From: an uncultured Candidatus Thioglobus sp.
GTDB lineage: Bacteria > Pseudomonadota > Gammaproteobacteria > PS1 > Pseudothioglobaceae
Assembly (NCBI GenBank): GCA_905612405.1
Contig: CAJQRX010000052.1
Coordinates: 1-38,270 of the forward strand
DNA length: 38,270 bases
Reading direction: 5' to 3'
Shown here: piece by piece, positions 26,007-34,983 of the stretch
Position numbering within the stretch: the first letter of the stretch is position 1
Layout: each line of letters opens with the position of its first letter
Position numbers and translations under genes: made by a program
The notes under the pieces: generated by a model
What the model was told of the DNA's origin: nothing
Databases searched by the model: none
The model's input: the letters and a program-made list of their open reading frames with translations, nothing else

Positions 26007-26540
26007 ATGAATCTAAGTCATTTCAATGAAGAGATAACAAGTTTAGACAAAGATTTTTTGCAGGCGATACTAGATGGCTCTGCTCTGGTGATGGTTGAAG
26101 ACCAGTCATTGGGTCTGGGAAGTTCAAATGGTGCATTTGTAATTTTTTGGATTGAAGATGAGTCGTTCTCTTCAGTTGAAGATTTAAGAAGTTATTTGCT
26201 AGAAGAGGCTGAAGATCTTCACATGAATTATTATAAACATAGCCCTATTAGTAAGGAATATTTCGAAGCTAAGTTATCAAGCCTTATGGATGAGTATGGC
26301 CAGTCTGCATTTGTATCTCAGCAAGGGGGTATGCCAGAGAAAAGCCTTATTAGTTCAAATGGTGATTTGTTGGTTTTAACTGAAGAAGACTATACTTTTA
26401 AATATGGCCTATATTTAAACCTTGAGGATAATTTAAGCCCTAAAATTTCAGCCTTAAAGGGAAAAACTTGGCTTCAATCAGGCGCAGCATACAATGACTA
26501 TATCGCTGTTAATGTTTTTCGATTTAGTTCAATTGAATAG
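26007..26540 (+). CDS. Unrecognised 177-residue acidic protein at the end of the cbb operon
   Basis: No family is recognised. It is strongly acidic, has no Cys, and shows no signal peptide or membrane helix, so it is probably cytosolic. A mix of predicted strands (ALVMVEDQ, FVIFWIED, LLVLTEEDYTF, GLYLNLED) and helices (VEDLRSYLLEEAEDLHMNYY) suggests a compact alpha/beta fold. It starts 12 bases after the 86-residue ORF with an AGGA-type ribosome site. It is followed by a 95-base gap before malonyl-CoA decarboxylase, so it probably ends the cbb transcript. Association with RubisCO is inferred from gene order. Confidence 0.78.
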   Translation: MNLSHFNEEITSLDKDFLQAILDGSALVMVEDQSLGLGSSNGAFVIFWIEDESFSSVEDLRSYLLEEAEDLHMNYYKHSPISKEYFEAKLSSLMDEYGQSAFVSQQGGMPEKSLISSNGDLLVLTEEDYTFKYGLYLNLEDNLSPKISALKGKTWLQSGAAYNDYIAVNVFRFSSIE

Positions 26541-26635
26541 TTAATAAGCAGTTTTTTTTATTGTTTTAAACTAATTCCTTCTAAAGAGTCATAAAGAAAA
26601 GTAGTATAAAATTAAATTAAAATTATTTATTAAAC

Positions 26636-27934
26636 ATGACTCAGCATCAAAACTTTTTAAACTCTCTTATTCAACGCATCCGTATGGGACGCTCAAATAA
26701 GAAAGTATCCAATCCTGAAAGTTTAATCAAGCTCTGTAGTCAGCTAGTAAGTAAAAATGGTGAGGCAACTTTATTTTCTCTTGCAAAAATAATTTTAGAA
26801 GATTTTAGTAATCTTTCAGAAGAGCAAAAAAAATCATTTTTCATTCAATTACTTAATCAGTTTAGTATTGATCGTTCTATTCTTAAAAAAGCTCTCAATG
26901 AGTTAAATATTAATGATGAAAGGCAACTTAGAAAGCTTCATCAATTAATTGAGCCAAAGAGTCACGAGCTTCTTAGAAGATTAAATGAAGTCCCAAATGG
27001 AACTTCAGTACTTTTAAAAATGAGGGAGTCATTGTTAGAATCCATTAAAGAATCTCCTGAGCTTAAATCACTTGATTCTGATTTTGTTCATTTATTTAAA
27101 TCTTGGTTTAATAGAGGATTTTTAAGACTGGAGCGTATTGATTGGTCAACAAGTGCTAAAGTGTTGGAAAAAATTATGCAATATGAGGCTGTTCATCATA
27201 TTTCAGATTGGGAAGATTTACAAAATAGAGTAGCTGCAGATGATAGAAGGTTGTATGCATTTTTTCATCCTGCGCTTCCAGATGAGCCCCTCATTTTTAT
27301 TGAGGTTGCATTGATGGATGATACTCCAAATTCAATTATGCCAATACTTGATACAAGTGTTAAACCAATTGATCCTTTAAGAGCTACAACAGCAGTCTTT
27401 TATTCAATATCTAATTGCCAGATGGGGCTGAAGAGTGTTTCATTTGGGAGTTTTTTGATTAAACAAGTAGTCACTGAAATTGAGAAGGAATTTAAACAAA
27501 TCAAGCATTTTGTCACGCTCTCACCTGTTCCTGGGCTAAAAAAATGGTCTAATAAAATGAATTTATTAGAAGATAAAGATCTGCCTGAAAATATAATTAA
27601 TGATATCAGCGAGTGCTGTAAAAATACTAAGCCAAATCCTTTAGTTTTGAATCGACTAACTTATTATTACTTAACTCAAATTAAACGTACAAATGGCCAA
27701 GCCAGTAACCCTGTTGCTCACTTTCATCTTGGTAACGGGGCGTCTCTTTATAAAATTCATGCAGAAGCAAATATTAATCAGATTGCTCTAGATGATTCTT
27801 GGGGAGTGATGGTTAATTACTTATATGATTTGGAGTCAGTTGCTAAGAATCATGAAGACTATGCAAATCAAGAACCAGTTGCAGTGTCAACAAAACTTAC
27901 AAAATCTATTCAAAATAATAAGAAAAAACCTTAG
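26636..27934 (+). CDS. Malonyl-CoA decarboxylase
   Basis: 432 residues, normal for the bacterial enzyme, which converts malonyl-CoA to acetyl-CoA and CO2. The N-terminal helical domain (about 1-150) is followed by the acetyltransferase-fold catalytic domain. Family blocks are EPLIFIEVALMDD, VFYSISNCQMGLKSVSFGSF (catalytic Ser region 257-259), FVTLSPVPGLKKW, and AHFHLGNGASLY with the catalytic His near 364, then WGVMVNYLYD. It is on the cbb strand, 95 bases after the last small ORF, with no terminator seen in between, so co-transcription is possible. Genes for making malonate or malonyl-CoA synthetase (matB) are not in the window. Confidence 0.9.
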   Translation: MTQHQNFLNSLIQRIRMGRSNKKVSNPESLIKLCSQLVSKNGEATLFSLAKIILEDFSNLSEEQKKSFFIQLLNQFSIDRSILKKALNELNINDERQLRKLHQLIEPKSHELLRRLNEVPNGTSVLLKMRESLLESIKESPELKSLDSDFVHLFKSWFNRGFLRLERIDWSTSAKVLEKIMQYEAVHHISDWEDLQNRVAADDRRLYAFFHPALPDEPLIFIEVALMDDTPNSIMPILDTSVKPIDPLRATTAVFYSISNCQMGLKSVSFGSFLIKQVVTEIEKEFKQIKHFVTLSPVPGLKKWSNKMNLLEDKDLPENIINDISECCKNTKPNPLVLNRLTYYYLTQIKRTNGQASNPVAHFHLGNGASLYKIHAEANINQIALDDSWGVMVNYLYDLESVAKNHEDYANQEPVAVSTKLTKSIQNNKKKP

Positions 27935-27951
27935 CCTATTAATTTAATAGG
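27923..27951 (-). terminator. Weak hairpin at the convergent MCD/DUF1624 ends
   Basis: CCTATT (27935-27940) and AATAGG (27946-27951) form a six-base stem. On the minus strand it is followed, after six bases, by six T (27923-27928). It could end the molybdopterin operon. The stem is AT-rich and short. Confidence 0.35.
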
Positions 27952-28625
27952 TTGTATGCCAAGTTAACAGCACTAAACAAAACTATCTGGTGTGTTAGAT
28001 AGATAATTAGTGCATGCTTTCCTATTACCTCAAGCCAATTTAATCGAAATGTAAATATTTTCTGATAATAAGGATAGTGTCCTAGAAAAATCCCAATAAA
28101 AACAAAGGATAAATATGGGAATAGTGGGTAAATATCAACAGTAGAAGACGGTAAGTATGGTTTAAAAAAATAAGTAATAAAACTAAGGCTAGGCTGATCA
28201 AAAATAAAACCAATTAGAATTAACGCAGCAATCAGTATTGAAATTATAGGGCGACTGACAAAAAATATTGCTATTAAAGAAGAAACCCAGATTAAATGAA
28301 GAATTCCAAAATAGACCCATGTATTAGAATCCATAAGATAAGTTCCAGCTGAAACAATTAAAGCTGCAATACCTAAATACATTAAGCGTTTAAAATACTT
28401 TTTAAACTTAATGCCTTTGTTATGAGCAATAACCAAGCTAATTCCAACAGCACTTAAAAAAAGAAATACAATTAAGTGGCGCCATGCTATTCCAGCCCAA
28501 TGAGTAAATATTGGAATATCAGAAAAATTAAAATAATTAAGATCATAAATAAAGTGAAAAACAATCATCATAATGATTGCAATGCCGCGTATTAAATCAA
28601 GTGCTGAATCTCTTGTATTGATCAT
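27939..28625 (-). CDS. DUF1624 / heparan-alpha-glucosaminide acetyltransferase-like membrane protein
   Basis: 228 residues with about six to seven membrane helices. The N-terminus, DSALDLIRGIAIIMMIVFHF, has the Arg-Gly and His pattern of the DUF1624 acyltransferase group, and a C-terminal KHALIIYLTHQ segment carries the second conserved His. Relatives transfer acyl groups across membranes to sugars or other acceptors. The substrate is unknown. It follows mogA by nine bases at the end of the molybdopterin operon, though no link to that cofactor is known. Confidence 0.75.
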   Translation of the reverse strand: MINTRDSALDLIRGIAIIMMIVFHFIYDLNYFNFSDIPIFTHWAGIAWRHLIVFLFLSAVGISLVIAHNKGIKFKKYFKRLMYLGIAALIVSAGTYLMDSNTWVYFGILHLIWVSSLIAIFFVSRPIISILIAALILIGFIFDQPSLSFITYFFKPYLPSSTVDIYPLFPYLSFVFIGIFLGHYPYYQKIFTFRLNWLEVIGKHALIIYLTHQIVLFSAVNLAYNLLN

Positions 28626-28634
28626 TAAATAAGT

Positions 28635-29165
28635 TTACTCAAACACTTGAGAGACATAATTTTTATCGATTGTTATGATGGACTCATCAAGTAGCTCAAG
28701 GCATTTTGGTACAGCTAAAAAAACTGCTCCAAGACATACAGAAATTGCTACTGGCTTGCCAGGAAGATTGATAATTAAGCTATTACCTCGAGTGCCTGCG
28801 ATTTGACGTGAAAGAATTGCTGTAGGAACCGTCCTAAGTGAAACAATTCTCATTTGCTCTGCAAATCCATCAAAGATCCTTTCACAAACTTCTTTAGTAG
28901 CCTCAGGCGTTACATCTCGAGTAGTTGGACCCGTTCCACCTGTTGTAAGGATTAAATTACAACCATGGTTGTCACTCATCTCTTTGAGAGTTTTTTCTAT
29001 TAAAGGCTGCTCATCTTCAATTATTTTTGAAACTATCTCGTATGGGCTAGTTACTGCTTTTGATATCCATTCCTGCATTGCAGGTCCACTAATATCTTCA
29101 TAGATTCCTCGCGCTGCTCTATCTGAAATAGTAAGGAATCCAATTTTAATTTTAGAATCAGTCAT
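28635..29165 (-). CDS. mogA: Molybdopterin adenylyltransferase
   Basis: 176 residues. MogA adenylates molybdopterin before molybdenum insertion by MoeA. The family signature LTTGGTGPTTRDVTPEAT is present, followed by FGEQM-like GFAEQMRIVSLRTVPTAILSR and NLPGKP, all close to E. coli MogA. The C-terminus is a little shorter than in E. coli. MoaB is a paralogous alternative, but the GFAEQMR and PTAILSRQ segments favour MogA. It starts eight bases after moaD in the moeA-moaC-moaA-moaD-mogA run. Confidence 0.92.
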   Translation of the reverse strand: MTDSKIKIGFLTISDRAARGIYEDISGPAMQEWISKAVTSPYEIVSKIIEDEQPLIEKTLKEMSDNHGCNLILTTGGTGPTTRDVTPEATKEVCERIFDGFAEQMRIVSLRTVPTAILSRQIAGTRGNSLIINLPGKPVAISVCLGAVFLAVPKCLELLDESIITIDKNYVSQVFE

Positions 29166-29173
29166 ATAATTTA

Positions 29174-29410
29174 CTAACCTCCAGTAACGGGTGGGAAAAA
29201 AGCCACCTCATCATCTTCTTGAACAATCGTATCTGCTGCAGCCATTTCTTGATTAACAGCGCATAAGATATTATTTGGAAAGTGTTTACTCCCATGTTTC
29301 TCAATAAGTTTTTGTTTGATTAAAGCTATTGAAACTGGCGCGTCAAAGTACATCAAGTCATGACTTGTTTTTAAATTTTCCTTAAGTGAGGCAAAGTAAA
29401 TAATTTTCAT
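29174..29410 (-). CDS. moaD: Molybdopterin synthase small subunit
   Basis: 78 residues with a ubiquitin-like fold ending in the required Gly-Gly (FFPPVTGG). The C-terminal glycine is converted to a thiocarboxylate and donates sulfur to precursor Z within MoaE. The start overlaps the moaA stop by four bases (ATGA). Confidence 0.95.
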   Translation of the reverse strand: MKIIYFASLKENLKTSHDLMYFDAPVSIALIKQKLIEKHGSKHFPNNILCAVNQEMAAADTIVQEDDEVAFFPPVTGG

Positions 29411-30402
29411 CCACCAATCTCCACCATTTGACTGCTACTAATATTGTCAATTACGGAGTCAAAGAAATGTTTTTCTGGTTTTTTTGTAATGGCATCAAGG
29501 ATTAATTGTTTGATTTCTATGTCAGTCATTCCTGATCTAAGGGCATCACGAAGTGATACGGAGTCTTTTTGACCAAGGCATAAAATTAATTCACCTTTAG
29601 CTGTTAATCTTACACGGTTGCAGCTACTACAAAAATTATTAGAAACAGCTGATATTGTTGCAACACTTGTGTTGGTACCGTTAATATGAAGAGCTTTTGC
29701 CGGTCCATCAGTCTGATGAGCTTTCTTTGATTCAAGTTGACTTCCAAACCTTTTAAAGACTCTTTCAAGAATATCTTTTTCACTGTAATGTCTATCGACA
29801 GCCTCTATACCAGAAAGCCCAATAGGCATAGTTTCAATAAAACGAATATCAATTCCTCGGCCAATAGCAAAATCTATCATGGACTCAATTTCATCATCAT
29901 TAACACCTTTCATGACAACCATATTAAGTTTGATAGGATGCATTCCAGCTGATATTGCTGCATCAATTCCTTTTATTACTGTAGCTAAGTCACCGTCCCT
30001 TGTAATTTCTTTAAAGCGCTCTGGGATAAGAGAATCAATTGAAATATTTGCTCTATTAACACCATTTGCCTTTAACTTGGAAGCTAGTGGAGGTAAAAGA
30101 TGCGCGTTAGTGGAAAGTGGAATATCAGTAAGACCAGGAATTTCACCAAGCATTTTAGTTAAATCAAGAATATCTTTTCGAAGGAGAGGTTCTCCACCAG
30201 TAAGACGTACCTTTGTGACTCCTAATTCTGAAAATAAACGAACAATTTTTGCAGTCTCTTCAAAAGAGAGGACCTGAGATCTTTTAGTATGGGTTTGGTG
30301 GTCCTCATCTCTACAATAATGACATCTATAATTACAATGATCTGTAACTGAGACTCTTAAATAAGTAATTTCTCTATTAAAAGGGTCAATTAGCTTATTC
30401 AT
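29407..30402 (-). CDS. moaA: GTP 3',8-cyclase MoaA (radical SAM)
   Basis: 331 residues. The N-terminal radical-SAM cluster is Cys23-x3-Cys27-x2-Cys30 ([10 protein letters not shown]). The second [4Fe-4S] site uses cysteines in [20 protein letters not shown] followed by C. The protein ends in Gly-Gly, as active MoaA does. It turns GTP into 3',8-cyclo-dihydro-GTP, the first step of molybdopterin synthesis. It overlaps both moaC upstream and moaD downstream by four bases. Confidence 0.96.
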   Translation of the reverse strand: MNKLIDPFNREITYLRVSVTDHCNYRCHYCRDEDHQTHTKRSQVLSFEETAKIVRLFSELGVTKVRLTGGEPLLRKDILDLTKMLGEIPGLTDIPLSTNAHLLPPLASKLKANGVNRANISIDSLIPERFKEITRDGDLATVIKGIDAAISAGMHPIKLNMVVMKGVNDDEIESMIDFAIGRGIDIRFIETMPIGLSGIEAVDRHYSEKDILERVFKRFGSQLESKKAHQTDGPAKALHINGTNTSVATISAVSNNFCSSCNRVRLTAKGELILCLGQKDSVSLRDALRSGMTDIEIKQLILDAITKKPEKHFFDSVIDNISSSQMVEIGG

Positions 30403-30878
30403 TTTGGCAATATCCAGTGCCCAGACTTACCACCTTTCTTTTCTAAAAGCTGGATATTCTCAATGAGCATGAAACGATCGACCGCCTTGCACATGTCATA
30501 AACAGTAAGAGCAGCAATACTTGCAGCAGTTAACGCTTCCATTTCAACACCAGTCTTGCCAGTTAGTTTTGCTGTAGCAATAATATCAATGCAGTTTTTT
30601 TCATTATTAGGCGTAAGTTCTACGCTCACTTTTGATAGCATTAGTGGATGACAAAGAGGAATGAGGTCTGAGCATTTTTTTGCAGCTTGAATCCCAGCAA
30701 CCCTGGCAACAGCAAGGACATCACCTTTTTTATGTGAGCCAGAGACAATTAAGTCAAGCGTTTCAGTTTTCATTACTAATCGAGCGCAAGCTTTAGCTTC
30801 ACGCGCAGTCTCATTTTTATCAGAAACATCTACCATTTGCGCTTCACCATTAGCGTTGATATGGGTTAATTTACTCAT
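30399..30878 (-). CDS. moaC: Cyclic pyranopterin monophosphate synthase
   Basis: 159 residues, the standard length. MoaC converts the MoaA product to cyclic pyranopterin. The motifs [19 protein letters not shown] and [21 protein letters not shown] are intact, with KKGGKSGHW at the end. The start overlaps the moeA stop by four bases. Confidence 0.96.
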   Translation of the reverse strand: MSKLTHINANGEAQMVDVSDKNETAREAKACARLVMKTETLDLIVSGSHKKGDVLAVARVAGIQAAKKCSDLIPLCHPLMLSKVSVELTPNNEKNCIDIIATAKLTGKTGVEMEALTAASIAALTVYDMCKAVDRFMLIENIQLLEKKGGKSGHWILPK

Positions 30879-32137
30879 CTTGTTAATTCATCCATTGAGT
30901 AGTAGTTGAGTATAGTCCCAGCCTCAAAGGTTGTGTTTTCAGGTATCTCAATAATTCCATCAGCCCAAACAACTGAACTCATAACATCTGAACCCTGCTT
31001 TGGGAAGAGATTTGCTAAAGGGGTTTCTGTTGAATAATCAATACGAACGCGCGCATACTCACGCCTAGGCTTAGCACGTTTGCAGTCAAAGTTAGTTTTC
31101 ACCTTTAAAATTTTAGATTCATAGTTACTATTTCCTTGCATTTTTTTTATAAATGGCAATGAAAAAATACAAAAAGTTACGAAGCTTGATACTGGATTTC
31201 CTGGCAGGCCAATAAATGGAGTCTGCTTAACTTTACCATAAGCCAAAGGTTTTCCAGGTTTCATTCGAATTTTCCACAGATTTAACTCACCAAGTTTTTC
31301 AATAGCAGGTTTAACATGATCTTCTTCGCCTACTGAGACCCCACCAGTTGTCATAATTAAATCACACTGACTCTCAAGCGCCTCTAGTGCGTCACAAGTT
31401 GCATCGAACTTGTCTTTTATATTTCCTAGGTTTATTACATCACATCCAACCTGTTTGAGGAGAGCTACAAGAGCATAGCGATTAGAGTTGTAAATTTTTC
31501 CAGGTGACAAAGGATTTCCAGGCTCAACTAACTCATCACCCGTAAAAAAAACACCTACTTTAATTTTTTTAAAAACGACCAATTCACCAACACCAACTGA
31601 GGCGGCTAAAGAAATATCTTGGGGTTTGATTTGTTTACCTGAGCTAAGAATAACATTACCTTTGAGGATGTCATTTCCAGTTGGCCGAATATTTTCATTT
31701 AAATTAATAGCTCTTGCAACTGTGAACTGAGATTTATCCTCAGAGAGCTTACATTCTTCTTGCATAACAACCGTATTAGCTCCCTTTGGAATTGGAGCGC
31801 CAGTAAATATTCTGGCAGCACTGCCGCTATTTAAGTCTTTACCAGTTGAGCCTGCAGCAATTCTATCGACAACATCAAAGCAAAGGTTTTCCTGAGCAAC
31901 TTGGTTATCATTAAGTGCAATAGTGTAACCATCCATTGCGCTATTATCAAAACCTGGGACGTTGATTGTTGAATGTATGTCACTTGCTAAAATTCTACCG
32001 AGTGAATCATCCAAAGAAACGGCTTCTGTCTTTGCTGTAACACAAGCAGAGTCAATTAGAAAGGACAAAGCATCATCTGCACTCATCAGTGAATCATTAA
32101 ACATTGCTGAGCTTGAGTTAGTACTTTGACTATTCAT
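30875..32137 (-). CDS. moeA: Molybdopterin molybdenumtransferase MoeA
   Basis: 420 residues, the usual MoeA length. It inserts molybdate into adenylated molybdopterin. Visible blocks are [15 protein letters not shown] in domain [21 protein letters not shown], the MPT-binding [17 protein letters not shown], and [11 protein letters not shown] with [15 protein letters not shown]. Later in-frame Met codons at residues 12 and 18 are alternative starts, since the first residues are poor in family features. It is the first gene of the minus-strand Mo operon, divergent from mobA with a 93-base shared region. Confidence 0.94.
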   Translation of the reverse strand: MNSQSTNSSSAMFNDSLMSADDALSFLIDSACVTAKTEAVSLDDSLGRILASDIHSTINVPGFDNSAMDGYTIALNDNQVAQENLCFDVVDRIAAGSTGKDLNSGSAARIFTGAPIPKGANTVVMQEECKLSEDKSQFTVARAINLNENIRPTGNDILKGNVILSSGKQIKPQDISLAASVGVGELVVFKKIKVGVFFTGDELVEPGNPLSPGKIYNSNRYALVALLKQVGCDVINLGNIKDKFDATCDALEALESQCDLIMTTGGVSVGEEDHVKPAIEKLGELNLWKIRMKPGKPLAYGKVKQTPFIGLPGNPVSSFVTFCIFSLPFIKKMQGNSNYESKILKVKTNFDCKRAKPRREYARVRIDYSTETPLANLFPKQGSDVMSSVVWADGIIEIPENTTFEAGTILNYYSMDELTR

Positions 32138-32230
32138 TAGGTGTTATGGATTTAATATTCATACGGTATATTATACAATTGTAAGTAAATTTTCTAATTA
32201 AAAATAACTTGAAAAAAGCACAAGCATTAA

Positions 32231-32809
32231 GTGAATAAAATATCAAAAAATGAGATTTCAGCTGTCATCTTAGCTGGTGGTATGGGCTCAAGAATGGGCG
32301 GAAAAGATAAGGGGCTCATTGAGTTTCGAAATCTTCCGTTAATTTCTTATGCAGCTAGTGTTGCTAAGGATAGGGTAAGTCAAATATTTATAAGTGCAAA
32401 TAGAAGTTTGGAAGATTATTCTAAATATGGTAAAGTAATTGTTGATGATTTAAAGGGATACCAGGGCCCACTAGCAGGAATTTCTAAAGCTTTAAAAGTC
32501 TGTACCTCTAATTATTTGTTAGTACTTCCATGTGACAGTCCAATGATTGATGTGACCTTAATCGATTCTCTTATTGAGAGAATGGAGTCTAGTGAGTGTG
32601 ATATTTGTGTTGCTCATGACGGCGAAAGAATGCACGCAACCTTTGCGCTTATGAAGTCAAATCTTAATGAAAGTCTCGATGAATTTTTAGCAGAAGGGGG
32701 TCGTAAAATGGCTCTCTGGTATCGTCAGCAACGAACTGAAAGAGTTAATGTCTCAAGTCATTTAGAGCTGTTAACTAATTTAAACAATCCAGAAGACTTT
32801 AAAATTTAA
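32231..32809 (+). CDS. mobA: Molybdenum cofactor guanylyltransferase
   Basis: 192 residues from a GTG start. The nucleotide-binding motif VILAGGMGSRMGGKDKGLIE identifies MobA, which joins GMP to the Mo cofactor to form the MGD used by DMSO-reductase-family enzymes such as nitrate or polysulfide reductase. The later VLPCDSPMID block holds the metal-binding Asp. It is divergent from moeA, and its TAA stop shares bases with the convergent moaE stop (TTAA at 32806-32809). Confidence 0.93.
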   Translation: MNKISKNEISAVILAGGMGSRMGGKDKGLIEFRNLPLISYAASVAKDRVSQIFISANRSLEDYSKYGKVIVDDLKGYQGPLAGISKALKVCTSNYLLVLPCDSPMIDVTLIDSLIERMESSECDICVAHDGERMHATFALMKSNLNESLDEFLAEGGRKMALWYRQQRTERVNVSSHLELLTNLNNPEDFKI

Positions 32810-33258
32810 GATTTCCAACGCTTTTTTTGTTTTTCATCTTTGGATCTTGCCTCAACCCACTCTTCATTATTTTCTGTTACTTCTTTTTTCCAAAAAGGGG
32901 CGTCAGTTTTAAGGAAGTCCATAATGAAATTACAAGAATTAAAAGCTTCTTGACGATGCTTACTAGTTGTTATAACTAAAACTATTTGATCATTGACATC
33001 AAGAGTCCCAATGCGGTGAATAATAGTGACATTTTCAATTTCCCATTTATCTCTTGCCTTTCCAATAATCAACTCTAAAGATTTTTCAGTCATCCCTGGG
33101 TAGTGCTCAAGAGTCATAGAGCTTAGTGTTTTTGGTTGAAGGTCTCTCACTGTTCCAACAAAGCTTACAACAGCCCCAATACTAGAATTATTGGCCTTAG
33201 CCAGCTTAACTTCAGTGGTTAAGTCGAAATCATTTGTTTGAATGAGAATTTTATCCAT
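32806..33258 (-). CDS. moaE: Molybdopterin synthase large subunit
   Basis: 150 residues. MoaE carries the active site where sulfur from MoaD is added to cyclic pyranopterin. Family blocks are VSFVGTVRD near the N-terminus, HRIGTLDVNDQIVLV, and SKHRQEAFNSCNFIMDFLK with the conserved basic residues, then PFWKKE. It is separated from moaD by mobA and lies on the opposite strand from it. Stop codons of moaE and mobA overlap. Confidence 0.95.
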   Translation of the reverse strand: MDKILIQTNDFDLTTEVKLAKANNSSIGAVVSFVGTVRDLQPKTLSSMTLEHYPGMTEKSLELIIGKARDKWEIENVTIIHRIGTLDVNDQIVLVITTSKHRQEAFNSCNFIMDFLKTDAPFWKKEVTENNEEWVEARSKDEKQKKRWKS

Positions 33259-33318
33259 TCTTTGATTTTATCTTTATTAAGATTATTACTGGAATTAAAT
33301 AGTTAAAAATTCCTCAAA

Positions 33319-34014
33319 CTAGTTTTGCTTTGATAATTTTCCTACAAGAGTTAATCCTAGTGCTACCGATGGTCCAATTCCAAGTGCAAACAATGCCGTT
33401 CCAAGACCAACAACTTCACCTAATAATTTATCAATGTTGTGAAGAAAGCAAAGAGAGCCAATAATAATTACACTGATTTCAATAGTAGTTCGAATTGAAA
33501 ATATTGGCATATTAGTTAATTCTTGTAAGCCAATCATTAATCCATCCCTTGGTCCAGCGCCTAAGTTTGAGATCAAATAAAAACCACTTCCGAGCCCAGT
33601 AACAAGAATACCAATAATAACCTGCAAAACCTGAAAAGGGTAAGCTGAAGGTTGTGGTAAGAATTTAACTGAAAACTCAATTGTTAATGCTATGATAATA
33701 ACATTGAGTATCGTCCCCATTCCGGGCTTTTGTTTAAGTGGAATCCACAATAATAATGCAAAAATACTTATAACAAAAGTAGAAAAGCCAATTGACCAGT
33801 CTGTGAGATTTGTTATCCCACTAGCTAATACAGTGTATGGTCCAACACCAGCACCACTAGTTATTAAAAGACTTTCTCCAAGACCAAATAAAAATAATCC
33901 AAATACCAAAAAGATAAAAGTTAGTGGCTTAGGCTTAAGATTAAATGAGTCTTCAGAGCTCCAAGCAACTTTAGGAATAGTTTTAATAGTAAAGACTTCT
34001 TTAGAAAATTTCAT
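33319..34014 (-). CDS. YczE/YyaS/YitT-family integral membrane protein
   Basis: 231 residues with about five to six membrane helices after a charged 25-residue N-terminus. Family-like motifs are FGLGESLLITSGAGVGPYTV, SNLGAGPRDGLMIGLQELTN and the C-terminal GLGTALFALGIGPSVALGL. This group is uncharacterised, and no substrate is known. It lies 60 bases upstream of moaE on the same strand, so it might be co-transcribed. Confidence 0.75.
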   Translation of the reverse strand: MKFSKEVFTIKTIPKVAWSSEDSFNLKPKPLTFIFLVFGLFLFGLGESLLITSGAGVGPYTVLASGITNLTDWSIGFSTFVISIFALLLWIPLKQKPGMGTILNVIIIALTIEFSVKFLPQPSAYPFQVLQVIIGILVTGLGSGFYLISNLGAGPRDGLMIGLQELTNMPIFSIRTTIEISVIIIGSLCFLHNIDKLLGEVVGLGTALFALGIGPSVALGLTLVGKLSKQN

Positions 34015-34113
34015 TTATTCTGAGCAGTTAAAAAATTTAGAGTAATAATACAGTTGTTTATGACAACTCTATAGCTGTGTATTAATTATTATATTTATCT
34101 TCTAAATTTCAAG

Positions 34114-34128
34114 TTTTAATGATTATCA
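34114..34128. promoter_or_regulatory. Candidate third Fur-like box
   Basis: TTTTAATGATTATCA matches the 7-1-7 Fur pattern at 12 of 14 arm positions, with the right arm (ATTATCA) exact. It lies 53 bases before an iron-dependent dioxygenase gene. AT-richness raises the chance of a false match. Confidence 0.35.
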
Positions 34129-34181
34129 TAGGTTTAAGGAAAATGAACTCATAAAATATCAATACTTACTAATCAACCCTC

Positions 34182-34979
34182 ATGACAACGCTTCTTACTA
34201 AATCAGAAATACAAGACTTTAAAGATGATGGGGTCGTTGTTCTTCGAGGTATTTTTAATGAGTGGATTGATACTTTGGCCAAGGGTGCTGACTTTCATAT
34301 TAAGAATCCAAGCGAAGGGGCGTTGGTTCATAAAGGAGCAGATTTTCAAGGTAAGTTTTTAGAGGACTTTTGTAATTGGCAGCGAATTCCAGAGTATAAA
34401 GACTTTGTGCTCAACTCACCTCTAGCTGCAATTGCTGCAGACTTAATGGAGTCAAAATCAGCGCAATTTTTTCATGATCATTTTTTTTATAAAGAGGCAT
34501 TCTCAGGAGCTCCTACTCCTTGGCACCAAGATCTACCTTATTACTGCGTTTCAGGACATCAAACGGTCAGTTTTTGGCTGCCTCTTGAGGCAAGAGAGAA
34601 GATTGTATCATTAAGATCATTAGCAGGAAGTCATCATTTAAATAAAGAAATTCGACCAACAAGCTGGGCTAATAACGAGAGCTTTTATGAAGATAATGAT
34701 GCTTTTATGGATATGCCAAATACTGATAATAATGATTTTAAAATTAAGCAATGGGAAACTGAACCAGGTGATGTTGTTGTTTTTAACTTCAAGACAATAC
34801 ATGGTGCAAATGCTAATAAGGTTGATTATATAAGCCGTACTCTTTCATTTCGCTTACTCGGAGATGACGTGGTTTATCGACATAGAAAAGGTCGAACTTC
34901 ACCTAACTTTCCAGATATTAATCAAGAAAATGGTGAGCGTTTAAGAGAAGATTGGTTTCCAACTATTTGGAGTAAATAA
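34182..34979 (+). CDS. Phytanoyl-CoA dioxygenase (PhyH)-family Fe(II)/2-oxoglutarate oxygenase
   Basis: 265 residues. The iron-binding triad is visible: His115 and Asp117 in PTPWHQDLPYY and His207 in FNFKTIHGANAN, with Arg219 in SRTLSFRLLG as the likely 2-oxoglutarate anchor. Members hydroxylate varied substrates, including phytanoyl-CoA, ectoine, and small or halogenated compounds, and the sequence does not tell which. It is not clearly an ectoine hydroxylase. There is no obvious ribosome site before the ATG. The TauE/SafE exporter begins four bases after its stop, so the two form an operon. Confidence 0.85.
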   Translation: MTTLLTKSEIQDFKDDGVVVLRGIFNEWIDTLAKGADFHIKNPSEGALVHKGADFQGKFLEDFCNWQRIPEYKDFVLNSPLAAIAADLMESKSAQFFHDHFFYKEAFSGAPTPWHQDLPYYCVSGHQTVSFWLPLEAREKIVSLRSLAGSHHLNKEIRPTSWANNESFYEDNDAFMDMPNTDNNDFKIKQWETEPGDVVVFNFKTIHGANANKVDYISRTLSFRLLGDDVVYRHRKGRTSPNFPDINQENGERLREDWFPTIWSK

Positions 34980-34983
34980 TTCA

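Noticed and set aside
29879..30277. 132-codon plus-strand ORF opposite moaA
   Set aside because: It is an antisense shadow of the intact, conserved moaA gene, with no family features.
34143..34154. Three-codon micro-ORF (ATG AAC TCA TAA) after an AAGGA before the PhyH gene
   Set aside because: Ribosome-site spacing is too short, and there is no sign of attenuation structure. Likely chance.
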